Source: Lachnospiraceae bacterium
GTDB taxonomy: Bacteria > Bacillota > Clostridia > Lachnospirales > Lachnospiraceae
DNA length: 35,280 nt
Assembly (NCBI GenBank): GCA_016290905.1
Contig: JAEEVO010000022.1
Span: forward strand, 1 to 35,280
Reading direction: 5' to 3'
Shown here: positions 16,215 to 24,739 of the stretch, piece by piece
Layout of the letters: every line of letters starts with the position of its first letter
Numbering within the stretch: position 1 is the stretch's first letter
Translations under genes and position numbers: made by a program
Notes under the pieces: model-generated
Seen by the model: only the letters and a program-made list of their open reading frames with translations
Told to the model about the DNA's origin: nothing
The model's database searches: none

Positions 16215-17060
16215 GTGGCTAGAAAATATATTTCCATTTTTTTCCTTACGCTACTGGCCGGTATACTGATTTTCTGTGTTTATATGATGATACAGCTTTA
16301 TAAAGACAAAGAAGCCTCCGAACAACAGGAGTCTGTTCTCCAGAAGACAGATACCGCAGATACCGTCACTTCTGTTCCCGTTCCCACAAAGGCAGCGGTG
16401 AAAGAAAATATACCGGATTTCTTATCCCCGACTCCCACCGTCTCCCCCACTCCCGTTCCCGTCAGGGATTATTCCGCAGAGTTCTATATGACAAGGATTT
16501 CGGAAGAGATCCTTGCACGCATAAGTGGGAAATCGTACCCGGAAGGGGCTTCGATATCTATTGATGACCTCAGATGGTGTCATGTACTTCATTACGGATT
16601 TGACGGCGAGATACACGAAGGCGAGCTGATCGTAAACAAAGAAATAGCCCACGACATACTTGAAATATTCCGTGAGCTGTTTGATATTAAATATGAAATA
16701 GAAAAAATACGTCTGATAGATGAATACAATGCCGAGGACGAGGCTTCCATGGAAGACAACAATTCCTCCGCCTTCTGTTATCGTACTATAGCAGAATCGA
16801 CTACGCTTTCAAACCATGCCAAAGGGCTGGCAATAGATATCAACCCTTTATACAACCCCTATGTTTATACCAGGAAGGACGGTTCCCTGTTCCTTCAGCC
16901 CGAAAACGCGGGCGAATATGTTGACAGAGACAGGGAGGACTCCCGTTATATAAGAAAAGATGATGTCTGCTACAATATCTTTATCGCCCACGGATTCACC
17001 TGGGGCGGTGACTGGTCAAGCAAGAAAGACTACCAGCACTTTGAAAAGGAACCAGACTAG
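16215..17060 (+). CDS. membrane-anchored M15-family peptidase (VanY / D-Ala carboxypeptidase-like)
   Basis: A 281-residue protein with an N-terminal membrane anchor (about 5-27), a Ser/Thr/Pro-rich spacer (about 35-85) and an extracellular zinc peptidase domain (about 110-278). The M15 metal-binding pattern is readable: SNHAKGLAIDINP provides His and Asp, and WGGDWSSKKDYQHFE provides the second His. This matches the M15 branch that trims peptidoglycan peptides (D,D-carboxypeptidase or L-Ala-D-Glu endopeptidase), so a cell-wall role is expected. The start is GTG at 16215 with the unusual leader described at 16183-16203; an internal ATG would lose the anchor. It converges with the metallopeptidase gene at 17076, 15 bases away. 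Confidence 0.88.
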   Translation: MARKYISIFFLTLLAGILIFCVYMMIQLYKDKEASEQQESVLQKTDTADTVTSVPVPTKAAVKENIPDFLSPTPTVSPTPVPVRDYSAEFYMTRISEEILARISGKSYPEGASISIDDLRWCHVLHYGFDGEIHEGELIVNKEIAHDILEIFRELFDIKYEIEKIRLIDEYNAEDEASMEDNNSSAFCYRTIAESTTLSNHAKGLAIDINPLYNPYVYTRKDGSLFLQPENAGEYVDRDREDSRYIRKDDVCYNIFIAHGFTWGGDWSSKKDYQHFEKEPD

Positions 17061-17075
17061 CGAGCCCGGAGCTGC

Positions 17076-19562
17076 TTATCCGACTTTTACCCTGACACTG
17101 TCCGTCATGCCGTTTTCGGATATGCAGTAGATATAGCAGCTTCCTTCGGCCACGGCACTAACCTTTCCTTTTGAATTTACCTTAGCGACATTCTCATCGG
17201 AAGAATAGTATCTTACCGCTTTCACTTTCTTTCCGGAATAAACTTTCTTTTCTTCAAGGCTTTTCGCGATCTTTGCGGAAAGTCTTTTGTTTTCTCCCGG
17301 CTTAATATCTATTTCTTCTTCTCCTTTAAGCTCTATCAGGTTTATGTTTGTGTATTTCCGGTTCCCGTCAGATACCAGGAAGCTCTTAAAACTCTTTCCG
17401 GCGGAGTACATCTTTCCGTTTTCATCCTTATACAGGGCTACAACATAATATTTCCAAACCCGGTTATCGCAACCGGTATTCACGAACGAAGTTTCATCAC
17501 CGTCAAGTGTTGCGAGCTTCCGGTATTCCTGTCCCAGCGGTGCCCCGTAAACCTTATATCCGGCTGCATTGGGATATCTGTCCCATGATAAAGCATGCCC
17601 GCCTTCTTTATCTAAGCTTCCTTCAACGGTAAAAGGAGCCGGTTCGACCTCAAACTGTACCTGAGTACTGTTTCCGAACCCGTCGGTTGCGATTACGGTT
17701 ATGGGACCGTTTGCCCCTCCGACGTCAAAAGTTCTTCCCGGAATGCCTAAATCCCTGCCGTCAGCAATAACTCTGACCAAAAGCTTCCCTGTATCACTTA
17801 CCGTTATCTGCACGGTTTTGGAATAAGCAGCACCATCTTCTACTCCCGTAATGACCGGTACATCCTTATCTTTATAAAGATCAAGCATATTGTCCAAAAA
17901 GCTGTTTAATGACTCCTGACTCCAGCTCTCGGTAAATCCGGCACCGAGACCGGTCTCGTTTTCCAAGGAATTAACCTTTTTCAAAAGACCAAAATACATC
18001 TCAAGCGCAGCATTATAATCTGCCTTTGAACTTTCGTACAGCTCCAGAGTATTTAATGCTGAATAAGCATAGCTTATGTAATATCCGGGAGTGTCAAAAA
18101 TATGATCGATCCAGTACCATACTATGCCGCCCGGATAATACTCCGATCCCGTAGCCGTTAACGCGCCCGCAAGCTCTTCCGCAGTCTTATATTTGCCCTT
18201 GTATGCAGCATACTCTACAGCTGTTACCGCACATCCATCATAAAGATTCCGCAGGAATTCCCCGACAGCGCACATCTCGGCACTCTTTCCGGCTTCCCCG
18301 TATATATCATCATAATGACGCAATGCCAAAATTTCCATTCCCTGTGAAAATATTTCTTCCACATCAAGTTCGTTTAAGATCACATTTGAAACAGGTCTCC
18401 AATAATACGAATTATAATGTCCATACTCATGGAACACCGATGACAGATCACGTGAAGCATCTGCCGATTCCGTAAGTATGCTGAACGGGAGCGCATATTT
18501 TCTTAGTTCCGACGTGAAACCGAAATAATTGCCGTCGGTCTCATTCTCAGGTATCAGACAAAAACTGTTGGTTCTCATCATAAAGTCATAACTCTCTTTG
18601 AATTCGGGAGCCATCTTCTCAACACAATCCCCAAGTATCTCAAGATAATCCTGTTCTTTTAAACCTACTTCAATACCGTCAAGCCACGGACTGTCATATA
18701 TGTCAAAAAGTTCTGTTATTCCGGAAAGCTTATCGCGTACCGCATTACAAAGTTCAAGCGCTTCTTCCGGTGTATAATCCCTGTTATATTTCTCGGCATA
18801 TACATAATCAAGATAATTATCAAACCCGTACAGTTTTGCCAGTTCATTGTTATTCTCTATCATTTTCAGATAAATTTCGGCTACACCGATCTCCAGCTTG
18901 TCCTTAACCTCATAATACAGCCTCAGCGCATCAAAATATGGAAGCGTACCATCTTCAAATTCCTTATTGACCCTTACAAGATCGTATTCTTCACCGTTAT
19001 ACTCAACTGTAGGATTATTATTGTCCAGATACTCCGTATACAGCTCCTTGTGTTTTTCAATATACTCAAGCTCTCCGTTTTGGGGAGTATATGCCCTTTC
19101 CAGATTCTTTATACCGTCCTCTGTCAGATACTCATACAGTACAGATCTGCAGGGCGATGCCGCTACAGTCTTCAGATTATCCAAAAAAAGATAATACATA
19201 TCATTAGCAAGTGAGTTATTATACAGATACTCTTCCTTCCAATATTGATCTTTACTGTTTTTATAATAACTGATAGCAGAAAGGTACACCGCTTCTTCAA
19301 GATCCAGAACTATCGTCATGCCATCTATTATGAGATCATTCAGCTCTTCAGCATTATTTTCATCCGAACTCCCATCACCAATCCGATTAATTGTACTCTC
19401 AACCTCTTCCCTGTCATAATGAACATACTCAAGAGCACTAAAATCCACCTCTTCATGGTAACACTCGACAAGTCTTGCGGATTTAGCCGATACCGGAACA
19501 CTGACCACCGATATCACAAGCAAAAAAGCAGTTATCAATGCAGAAAGCATCTTAAATCTCAT
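17076..19562 (-). CDS. secreted M3-like zinc metallopeptidase with Big2-type C-terminal domain
   Basis: An 828-residue secreted protein. A signal peptide (MRFKMLSALITAFLLVISVV, cleavage after about VSA) is followed by an all-helical peptidase domain similar in pattern to oligopeptidases of family M3. Its motif is VFHEYGHYNSYYW (HExxH at about 378-382), with a likely third zinc ligand in VEEIFSQGME about 21 residues later, corresponding to the VExPSQ motif of M3 enzymes. After about residue 560 come Ig-like and fibronectin-III-like segments, then a terminal Big2-like domain (YYSSDENVAKVNSKGKVSAV). Most M3 peptidases are cytosolic, so the signal and surface domains are unusual. Start: AAAGGA directly abuts the ATG at 19574 but is 12 bases from the ATG at 19562, which is chosen; the longer start would add four residues. 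Confidence 0.85.
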   Translation of the reverse strand: MRFKMLSALITAFLLVISVVSVPVSAKSARLVECYHEEVDFSALEYVHYDREEVESTINRIGDGSSDENNAEELNDLIIDGMTIVLDLEEAVYLSAISYYKNSKDQYWKEEYLYNNSLANDMYYLFLDNLKTVAASPCRSVLYEYLTEDGIKNLERAYTPQNGELEYIEKHKELYTEYLDNNNPTVEYNGEEYDLVRVNKEFEDGTLPYFDALRLYYEVKDKLEIGVAEIYLKMIENNNELAKLYGFDNYLDYVYAEKYNRDYTPEEALELCNAVRDKLSGITELFDIYDSPWLDGIEVGLKEQDYLEILGDCVEKMAPEFKESYDFMMRTNSFCLIPENETDGNYFGFTSELRKYALPFSILTESADASRDLSSVFHEYGHYNSYYWRPVSNVILNELDVEEIFSQGMEILALRHYDDIYGEAGKSAEMCAVGEFLRNLYDGCAVTAVEYAAYKGKYKTAEELAGALTATGSEYYPGGIVWYWIDHIFDTPGYYISYAYSALNTLELYESSKADYNAALEMYFGLLKKVNSLENETGLGAGFTESWSQESLNSFLDNMLDLYKDKDVPVITGVEDGAAYSKTVQITVSDTGKLLVRVIADGRDLGIPGRTFDVGGANGPITVIATDGFGNSTQVQFEVEPAPFTVEGSLDKEGGHALSWDRYPNAAGYKVYGAPLGQEYRKLATLDGDETSFVNTGCDNRVWKYYVVALYKDENGKMYSAGKSFKSFLVSDGNRKYTNINLIELKGEEEIDIKPGENKRLSAKIAKSLEEKKVYSGKKVKAVRYYSSDENVAKVNSKGKVSAVAEGSCYIYCISENGMTDSVRVKVG

Positions 19563-19603
19563 ATCTTTTTCCATTCCTTTTCATCCAAAAATCATATGCC
19601 GGA

Positions 19604-19654
19604 TAACGAAATTGCTTTCCTGACCGGATTACAGCAAAGAAAACCATTTCGTTA
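19604..19654. repeat. 9-bp inverted repeat upstream of the metallopeptidase gene
   Basis: TAACGAAAT (19604-19612) and ATTTCGTTA (19646-19654) are perfect arms around a 33-base loop. The arms resemble the TAACAAAAT...TTTTGTTA stem of the dispersed repeat, so this may be a diverged relative or an operator. The rest of 19563-19688 holds no clear promoter. Confidence 0.5.
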
Positions 19655-19688
19655 CCTTACATAATCTGACGTTTTATTTGTATCAACA

Positions 19689-19756
19689 AAGGGATGGATT
19701 CACGTAGTCCTCTTTCAACCTGATGTTAAAAGAGAAACCATCGGACTCCATCCCTT
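19689..19756 (-). terminator. long structured hairpin downstream of tkt
   Basis: Perfect ten-base arms AAGGGATGGA (19689-19698) and TCCATCCCTT (19747-19756) enclose further pairings: AGTCC/GGACT, and CTCTTT-c-AAC-ctgat-GTT-a-AAAGAG (19710-19734). On the minus strand it follows tkt by about 105 bases and is followed by TTTGTTGAT rather than a clean T run. It probably ends the tkt transcript or protects its 3' end. Confidence 0.55.
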
Positions 19757-19765
19757 CATAATATA

Positions 19766-19840
19766 TCAATGTCACCTCGAAAACGCCTTCAGCGTTTCCT
19801 CAGTAACAAAACGAGTTGCTCCGCATCTCATTTTGTTATA
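19766..19840 (-). repeat. dispersed two-hairpin repeat, copy 2 (downstream of tkt)
   Basis: A 75-base element matching 10634-10705. On the minus strand it has TAACAAAA...TTTTGTTA with tip pairs G-A-G/C-T-C, then AAACGC-TGAAG-GCGTTT, then CGAGGTGACATTGA. Loop and tip bases differ from copy 1 but stay paired. It lies 22 bases after the tkt stop. Confidence 0.75.
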
Positions 19841-19862
19841 TCGGGATATTCATCCCTGCTTT

Positions 19863-21845
19863 TTACAGAACAGACTTAACCTTTGCTGCTACGTTCTCAG
19901 CTGTGAAACCGAACTTCTCGAAAAGTAAGTTCTGAGGTGCCGATGCACCGAAGCCTTCCATGCATAAAGTAGCACCGTCAAGTCCTACATACTTGCCCCA
20001 GCCGAAATCTGAAAGAGCCTCAACAGCAACTCTTGCACGAACTGCCTTGGGAAGTACGCTCTCCTTATACTCTGCGCTCTGCTCCTCGAACAGATCCATA
20101 CAAGGCATGGAAACTACTCTTACATCGATACCTTCTGCCTTTAAGAGTTCCTTAGCCTTTACAGAGATGCTTACCTCTGAACCGGTAGCGATAATGATGG
20201 CATCAGGAGTTGCCTTCTCAGAATCCTGGATAACATATCCGCCCTTAAGAGCATCCTTTGATGAACCTGCAATCTGAGGAAGGTTCTGACGGGTAAGAAC
20301 AAGTCCGGTAGGAGTATTCTTTGATGTAACTGCGCTGTACCAAGCAGCCAAAGTCTCGGTAGCATCGCAAGGTCTGAACATATGGAAGTTAGGAAGTGCT
20401 CTCCACATAGCTGCCTGCTCAATAGGCTCATGTGTAGGTCCGTCTTCACCGACACCGATACTGTCATGAGTAAAGATGAAGGCTGTCGGGATCTTCATAA
20501 GTGAAGCAAGTCTTGCCATGGGCTTTGTATAATCACTGAATACAAAGAAGGTTGCGCCGTATCCGCGAAGTCCGTAAAGTGTAATGCCGTTAGCGATAGC
20601 TGCCATCGACTGCTCACGAACACCGTAGTGGATATTCCTGCCTGTGCCGTCTTCCTTAGAGAAGAAAGGCTCATTCTTCATATCGGAAATGTTCGAAGGA
20701 GCGAGGTCTGCCGAACCACCGAACAGTCCGGGTACATATTCCTTAACGCGGTTAAGAGCCATACCGGAAAGCTTACGTGTAGCCTCAGCCTTGTCCTCAA
20801 ATTTCCAGTACTCTTCATTATTTATAAGATCCTTAGCAATATCAAGGTTGAAATCATCCTCGATAGCTTTCTTTAACTCAGGGAATTTCTCACAGTACTC
20901 TGCATAAAGCTTGTTCCAAGCTTCCTCTGCTTTTGCTCCGTTAGCTGCAAGAGCCTCATAGTTAGCATATACCTCATCGGGTACGAAGAAAGGCTCTGTA
21001 CTCGGCCAGCCGATATTTTCCTTAAGTGCTAATACATTCTCATCACCTAAAGGCTCTCCATGTGCTTTTGCGGAGCCTTCCTTAGCGGGACAGCCCTTAC
21101 CGATCTTAGTCTTGAACATGATGAAGCTGGGCTTGTTCTCTTCTGCCTTTGCTTCTTCGATAGCCTTCTGGATAGCAGCCATGTCGTGACCGTTCTCAAC
21201 TACGATGGTCTGGAAGCCGAAAGCTTCAAATCTCTTCTCAACATTCTCTGCGAATGCGATATCTGTTGAACCCTCGATCGTGATATTGTTTGAATCGTAA
21301 AGAACGATAAGTTTTCCAAGTCCCAAAGTACCTGCAAGTGAGAATGCCTCGGATGAGATACCTTCCATCATACAGCCGTCGCCACCGAGAACGTATGTAA
21401 AGTGATCGAATACCTTGTAGCCGTCCTTGTTATATTTTGCAGCCATATGCTTTTCAGCCATAGCCATGCCGACTGCCATTGCCATGCCCTGTCCGAGAGG
21501 TCCTGTTGTAGCCTCAACGCCCTTGGTATGTCTGTACTCGGGATGTCCGGGTGTAAGTGAATCCATCTGTCTGAACTGCATAAGGTCTTCTTTTTTCAGA
21601 CCATATCCGAACAGATGAAGAAGTGAATATAATAAGGTCGAACCATGTCCGCCCGAAAGGATGAAACGGTCTCTGTTTCTCCACTCAGGGTTCTTGGGAT
21701 TGTGGTTCATCTCTTTTCCCCATAAAACATAAGCGATGTCCGCACATCCCAAAGGAAGTCCGGGATGACCTGATTTTGCTTTCTGAATAGCGTCTGCTGC
21801 CAGCACACGAATGGCATTTGCCGACATAATGTCAATATTGCTCAT
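19863..21845 (-). CDS. tkt: transketolase
   Basis: Thiamine-diphosphate enzyme of the non-oxidative pentose phosphate pathway, moving two-carbon units between sugar phosphates. The 660-residue product is full length. The N-terminal domain has KSGHPGLPLG, the His-rich HNPKNPEW/SGGHGSTLLYSLLH, and the cofactor motif GDGCMMEGISSEA ... DSNN. The middle domain has the transketolase signature VGEDGPTHEPIEQ and RPCDATET. A C-terminal domain with VSMPCMDLFEEQ follows. AGGAGG precedes the ATG, and a TTGCCA-17-TATACT promoter lies at 21899-21927. It appears to be a single-gene transcript. Confidence 0.97.
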   Translation of the reverse strand: MSNIDIMSANAIRVLAADAIQKAKSGHPGLPLGCADIAYVLWGKEMNHNPKNPEWRNRDRFILSGGHGSTLLYSLLHLFGYGLKKEDLMQFRQMDSLTPGHPEYRHTKGVEATTGPLGQGMAMAVGMAMAEKHMAAKYNKDGYKVFDHFTYVLGGDGCMMEGISSEAFSLAGTLGLGKLIVLYDSNNITIEGSTDIAFAENVEKRFEAFGFQTIVVENGHDMAAIQKAIEEAKAEENKPSFIMFKTKIGKGCPAKEGSAKAHGEPLGDENVLALKENIGWPSTEPFFVPDEVYANYEALAANGAKAEEAWNKLYAEYCEKFPELKKAIEDDFNLDIAKDLINNEEYWKFEDKAEATRKLSGMALNRVKEYVPGLFGGSADLAPSNISDMKNEPFFSKEDGTGRNIHYGVREQSMAAIANGITLYGLRGYGATFFVFSDYTKPMARLASLMKIPTAFIFTHDSIGVGEDGPTHEPIEQAAMWRALPNFHMFRPCDATETLAAWYSAVTSKNTPTGLVLTRQNLPQIAGSSKDALKGGYVIQDSEKATPDAIIIATGSEVSISVKAKELLKAEGIDVRVVSMPCMDLFEEQSAEYKESVLPKAVRARVAVEALSDFGWGKYVGLDGATLCMEGFGASAPQNLLFEKFGFTAENVAAKVKSVL

Positions 21846-21898
21846 AGCTGCCTCCTGAAATTATAGTTTTGCGCTTAAAGAATGCGTCATTTGGTGTT

Positions 21899-21927
21899 AG
21901 TATAGCATAAATATCCGTAAATGGCAA
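21899..21927 (-). promoter_or_regulatory. sigma-A promoter of tkt
   Basis: Minus strand TTGCCA (21927-21922), 17-base spacer, TATACT (21904-21899) with extended TGC. The remaining 21928-22081 between tkt and aroC has a GGCCGGCC palindrome (about 21963) and an A/T hairpin overlapping the aroC stop (AGATATA/TATATCT, 22072-22089), perhaps a weak terminator; no gene is seen. Confidence 0.7.
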
Positions 21928-22081
21928 ACAATATTTTTGAGCAAAAGGACTTATAATGGAACGGCCGGCCTGCTTTGTCAGCCTTATTTCTATAATGCGC
22001 CTTTTTATATGTCACGAATAATTATCCATAGGGGCTCTTTCATATGTTTAACACTATATTTTTTATATGTCAGATATATTT

Positions 22082-23182
22082 TTATATCTTTAGGGCATCA
22101 TACACAGCAACAGCTGCCGCAGCCTCAATGCATGGAACGGCACGTGGCACGATGCATGGGTCATGCCTTCCGGGAACTACGAGCTTTGTTTCTTCCATGG
22201 TTTTCAAGTTCACACTGTCCTGCTCTTTTGCTATGGAAGGGGTGGGTTTAAATGCTGCCCTGAAGATGAGCGGCATTCCGTTTGTTATGCCACCGAGTAT
22301 ACCGCCGCAATTATTAGACTTCGTTCTAACCTGACCGTTTTCAAGGTAGAAAGGATCGTTGTTTTGGCTTCCGGTAAGTCTTGCTGCTTCAAAGCCGTTT
22401 CCAAACTCCAGACCTTTAACCGCAGGTATCCCGAAGACTATCTGTGCTATTCTGTTTTCCATGCCGTCAAACATGGGGTCTCCCACTCCTGCAGGCATTC
22501 CGAATACAGCGCACTCTATGATACCGCCGACAGAATCTCCCTCTGCTTTTTTCTCAGCAATGAAAGCTTTCATTTTTTCGCCCTGTTCGGCCGATATCGT
22601 TGGGAATTCACCCTCCGCTCCGGGATTCAGATAATTTTGGCCCGAACTGGTCAAAACATACTTTTGAGCATAATCCACAAGGTCGCCTTCATCCTCTATT
22701 CCACCTATGGAAGCTATCCTGGAGCATATATATATCCCTTCCTCTTCGAGGAATTGCTTTACAATTCCTCCGGCTATGCACAAAGGCGCCGTGAGCCTTC
22801 CGGAGAAATGTCCTCCTCCGGTATAGTCCCTATCCGGACCGTATTTAACAACTCCGGTATAGTCTGCATGCCCCGGACGGGGTACATCCTTCAAGATATT
22901 ATAGTCCTGAGATCTGGTATTTGTATTCCTTATTATGGCTGTTATAGGAGTTCCGCAGGTTACATTTCCTACCACTCCGCTTAAGAACTCCGGGAGATCC
23001 GCTTCCTTACGTGGTGTTGAATAAGCGTTATTCCCCGGTGCCCGACGTTTCATGAAATCATTTAGTTTCTCAAAATCTATCCTTTTACCGGCAGGGATCC
23101 CCTCCAAAGTCATCCCTATGGCCGGCGAATGCGACTGTCCGAAAATGGTCAGCCTTATATTATTTCCATAACTGCTGCTCAT
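22082..23182 (-). CDS. aroC: chorismate synthase
   Basis: Last enzyme of the shikimate pathway, converting 5-enolpyruvylshikimate-3-phosphate to chorismate with reduced FMN. The product starts MSSSYGNNIRLTIFGQSHSP, the standard family N-terminus. Other family motifs are RRAPG, RPGHADYTG, the signature GGHFSGRLTAPLC and NNCGGILGGITNGMP, ending in RHDPCIVPRAVPCIEAAAA. The usual start is the ATG at 23182 (366 residues), with AAGGGA about 6 bases upstream; an upstream TTG at 23233 has no ribosome binding site and adds residues the family lacks. A hairpin with eight pairs including one G-U (AACCGGCC/GGTCGGTT, 23197-23219) lies just before the ribosome binding site. No other shikimate genes are adjacent. 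Confidence 0.97.
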   Translation of the reverse strand: MSSSYGNNIRLTIFGQSHSPAIGMTLEGIPAGKRIDFEKLNDFMKRRAPGNNAYSTPRKEADLPEFLSGVVGNVTCGTPITAIIRNTNTRSQDYNILKDVPRPGHADYTGVVKYGPDRDYTGGGHFSGRLTAPLCIAGGIVKQFLEEEGIYICSRIASIGGIEDEGDLVDYAQKYVLTSSGQNYLNPGAEGEFPTISAEQGEKMKAFIAEKKAEGDSVGGIIECAVFGMPAGVGDPMFDGMENRIAQIVFGIPAVKGLEFGNGFEAARLTGSQNNDPFYLENGQVRTKSNNCGGILGGITNGMPLIFRAAFKPTPSIAKEQDSVNLKTMEETKLVVPGRHDPCIVPRAVPCIEAAAAVAVYDALKI

Positions 23183-23285
23183 ATACTTCCCTTCATAACC
23201 GACCGTTTCCCGGCCGGTTGCCAAATACCGCAAGACTCGTCATTACAAGGACTCTATCGGTACATATTTCTTTGGTAACGGCTAT

Positions 23286-23314
23286 ACTTTAGCATAAAAA
23301 TGGTCTTATTGCAA
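23286..23314 (-). promoter_or_regulatory. promoter of aroC
   Basis: Minus strand TTGCAA (23314-23309), 17-base spacer, TAAAGT (23291-23286) with extended TGC. AATTCATTAGAC at 23327-23338, just upstream, matches one half of the BlaI-type operator at 27680-27699. Confidence 0.5.
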
Positions 23315-23401
23315 TACTTTCTTGCCAATTCATTAGACGTACCGCAAGCTCCGCGAACCACAAAAAATCATGAACACTGCTCATATCATAAGCAGACCGG
23401 C

Positions 23402-23530
23402 AAATACAGATTTTAATACCGATTACAGAATTTGCAGATTTTGCAGAAATTACAGAAAATACAGAAATGACAGAAATATGACAACAATACAGAATTGACA
23501 GAAATCAAACATTGGTGTATAATTACAGAA
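23402..23530 (+). repeat. 9-base-period repeat array upstream of the AAA ATPase gene
   Basis: Units of the form nnnACAGAA repeat every 9 bases: 23422, 23431, 23440, 23449, 23458, 23467, then after one degenerate 10-base unit 23486 and 23495, and again at 23522. An isolated AAATACAGA lies at 23402. The unit at 23495 supplies the -35 (TTGACA) and the one at 23522 begins inside the -10, so the array brackets the promoter. It is too short in period for a CRISPR. Likely an operator array for a protein that binds cooperatively; its own product carries a C-terminal winged helix. Confidence 0.85.
23495..23523 (+). promoter_or_regulatory. consensus sigma-A promoter of the AAA ATPase gene
   Basis: TTGACA (23495-23500), exactly 17 bases, TATAAT (23518-23523): a perfect consensus, embedded in the 9-base repeats. 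Such a strong promoter implies repression by whatever binds them. Confidence 0.9.
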
Positions 23531-23572
23531 AACTTTAGGAAAAGATGATGTAAATGTATGGAGGATATGTTT

Positions 23573-24727
23573 ATGTTTGAAAATCCGTTTTCACCTATAT
23601 TTGGCGGAAAGCCGGGTGTGTTCTTCGGACGCGATTCAATATTGAAACTGTTTGATCATGCTATGATTGACACCGGAAGTGAAGATCGGGCCATCTTTGT
23701 TACGGGTACATGTGGCAGTGGTAAAACTGCACTTCTTGAACAACTTTCAATTAGAGCAGGAGATAAAAAAAGAGTTGTAATAGATTTAGGACCGGAAAAC
23801 ATGATAATGCAGCTTGTTCACGTATTGGCCGGAGTTGATGAAGTAACAAAAACAGTAAGTCCGCAAGCTAACGTGAATATTCTGGGAATTGGCGGTGGTA
23901 TTAGTACCGGTTCGATATCAAAGACTGAACGTATAGGAAGAGAAAACCTTCAAGAACTCTTACTGGAAGCGTGCGCAAATTCTAAAAAAGGAGTTCTCAT
24001 TACTGTTGATGAGATTCAGAAAGTCCCGATAGATGATGTTTCGTCTCTCTGTAATGCGTTCCAAATGGTGTCTCGAAAAGGCTATGATATCATGCTGGTT
24101 GTTGCGGGGCTCCCTTATGCTTATTCTGAAATAATCAGACACGAAGGGTGTATCTACCTAAGACGGGCAACGCATATAGAACTTGGTTTATTCACATGGG
24201 CGGAGGCAGAAGAAGCTTTTAAAAAGGCCTTCTCGCTCGTTAAGGGGTTAACTGTCAACAAAGAGTTAATTACAAAATTAAACCAGACTAGTTTTGGACA
24301 CCCTTATTTAATGCAGCTTTTGGGATACCATCTTGTCTTATTGATAAACGATCGAATAACAGAAAAAAAGCATCAAGTCGAGGAAACAGAGATAGACGAA
24401 GCCACAACTAATGCCATATATGCGTATGAACAACGTGCACTTAAGCCTCTCCTGGATGAACTGCCAAATAATGAAAAGATGTATCTGATAAAAATGTCGG
24501 AATCTTTAAATTCCGACCGGCTTGCTTTATGTTCTGACATTGCCCGCAAAATGGGTGTAAAGCAGAATAATCTGAGCAGAGCAAGAGCATATCTCATAGA
24601 TCATGGTATTATTGCAGCTCCCGAGCGCGGCAAGGTAATGTTTTGTATTCCTTATCTTGCAGATTTTGTTAAAAAGGAAGAACAGATTACAGGCACTATA
24701 GAAATTGCAAGACAACGTAAAGTATGA
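23573..24727 (+). CDS. AAA-type ATPase with C-terminal winged-helix-like domain
   Basis: A 384-residue P-loop ATPase. It opens with FENPFSPIFGGKPGVFFGRD, the entry motif of a family of stand-alone bacterial AAA_16-like ATPases. Walker A is GTCGSGKT (45-52), Walker B is VLITVDEIQ (141-149), and a sensor-like LVVAGLP (176-181) follows. The C-terminal third (about 310-365) looks like a winged helix (LCSDIARKMGVKQNNLSRAR). The biological role of these proteins is not settled. Start choice: ATGs at 23558, 23567 and 23573 are in frame; GGAGG at 23560-23564 is 8 bases from 23573, so that is used. It is single and convergent with the BlaR1-like gene. The upstream 9-base array suggests autoregulation (inference). 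Confidence 0.85.
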   Translation: MFENPFSPIFGGKPGVFFGRDSILKLFDHAMIDTGSEDRAIFVTGTCGSGKTALLEQLSIRAGDKKRVVIDLGPENMIMQLVHVLAGVDEVTKTVSPQANVNILGIGGGISTGSISKTERIGRENLQELLLEACANSKKGVLITVDEIQKVPIDDVSSLCNAFQMVSRKGYDIMLVVAGLPYAYSEIIRHEGCIYLRRATHIELGLFTWAEAEEAFKKAFSLVKGLTVNKELITKLNQTSFGHPYLMQLLGYHLVLLINDRITEKKHQVEETEIDEATTNAIYAYEQRALKPLLDELPNNEKMYLIKMSESLNSDRLALCSDIARKMGVKQNNLSRARAYLIDHGIIAAPERGKVMFCIPYLADFVKKEEQITGTIEIARQRKV

Positions 24728-24739
24728 AGCTAATATTAT

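Noticed and set aside
22163-22984. A 273-codon opposite-strand frame within aroC
   Set aside because: Fully antisense to a well-identified enzyme; composition is not protein-like.
23402-23530. CRISPR-like short repeat array
   Set aside because: The period is 9 bases with no spacers and no cas genes; it surrounds a promoter, so an operator array fits better.
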